A stretch of 64,000 nt of DNA from Rhodococcus ruber NBRC 15591. Lineage in GTDB: Bacteria > Actinomycetota > Actinomycetes > Mycobacteriales > Mycobacteriaceae. Within the stretch, counting starts at the first letter, position 1; each line of letters opens with the position of its first letter. The DNA lies in contig NZ_BCXE01000006.1 of the NCBI RefSeq assembly GCF_001894945.1, positions 16,282 through 80,281 on the forward strand, in the 5' to 3' direction. The position numbers and the translations under genes were made by a program. The notes under the pieces are model-generated. The model made no database searches. It was not told where the DNA came from and worked only from the letters and a program-made list of their open reading frames with translations. Of this stretch, positions 63,941 through 64,000 are shown in pieces.

Positions 63941-64000
63941 GTGGCCCAACGCCCTGGTGGCCCAACGCCCTGGTGGCCGAATGCCTGGTGGCCGAATGTC
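63941..64000. repeat. Short tandem repeats at the window edge
   Basis: Four direct units: gtggcccaacgccctg twice (63941 and 63957), gtggccgaatgcctg (63973) and gtggccgaatgtc (63988, cut by the edge). The last unit equals the left end of the NRPS2 palindrome with its two flanking bases, so it may start another copy. Confidence 0.85.

Overview
The window is high-GC, densely coded DNA with many GTG starts and overlapping stop/start codons, and it reads as an actinomycete of the Rhodococcus/Nocardia/Mycobacterium group. Two things support this: a phoP-phoR pair nearly superimposable on the mycobacterial one, and the order phoPR / HIT / purD / purB / purC / ptrB, which follows the M. tuberculosis Rv0757-Rv0781 neighbourhood. 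No tRNA, rRNA, CRISPR array, transposase or integrase was seen.

Layout. 1-4.3 kb: start of a Ser/Thr kinase, a small membrane protein, a VOC-NTF2 fusion, a decapeptide-repeat protein, a Cys-rich peptide and a secreted Ig-like protein. 4.5-14.9 kb: conserved chromosome with phoPR, an alpha/beta hydrolase, two HIT proteins, a P-loop kinase, purD, an aminotransferase, two TetR regulators and purB. 14.9-24.2 kb: accessory genes (EstB-like serine hydrolase, MHS-type MFS permease, OhrR-like regulator, DUF1254/1214 protein, 2OG-Fe(II) oxygenase with an Ada-like zinc protein, MarR plus ABC exporter). 24.2-53.1 kb: a catecholate siderophore locus. 53.2-60.8 kb: small enzymes, an ArsR/SRPBCC pair, a secreted peptidase, a small alarmone synthetase, and an iron-box-linked siderophore-interacting protein with an MFS transporter. 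60.9-63.9 kb: purC and oligopeptidase B, back in the conserved chromosome. About 47 kb therefore separates purB from purC, which lie only a few kb apart in M. tuberculosis.

The siderophore locus is the centrepiece. A leftward operon (entC, entA, entE, isochorismatase) would make and activate 2,3-dihydroxybenzoate (DHB). Its EntB equivalent is split: the isochorismatase has no carrier domain, and a free aryl carrier protein is encoded 27 kb away, 4 bp after the second NRPS gene. Two NRPS genes read C-A-T-C-A-T-E and C-A-T-E-C-A-T-E, four modules that would build a DHB-capped tetrapeptide. The second NRPS ends in an epimerase with no thioesterase. The window shows no MbtH protein, Sfp-type transferase, hydroxamate-forming monooxygenase or TE. 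An iron box (TTAGG-type inverted repeat) sits in the entC/NRPS1 divergent region, another precedes the substrate-binding lipoprotein upstream of NRPS2, and a weaker one precedes the siderophore-interacting protein. An EntS-like exporter closes the second operon. Between the two NRPS operons lie unrelated genes, including a DapA-like/class II aldolase pair divergent from an XRE-cupin regulator across a perfect 31-bp operator.

The locus also carries repeats: 30-bp tandem repeats translated inside an adenylation domain, 24-bp tandem repeats translated at the N-terminus of EntC, and a perfect 22-bp-arm palindrome inserted in frame in a condensation domain. The left half of that palindrome's terminal motif recurs at the right edge of the window.
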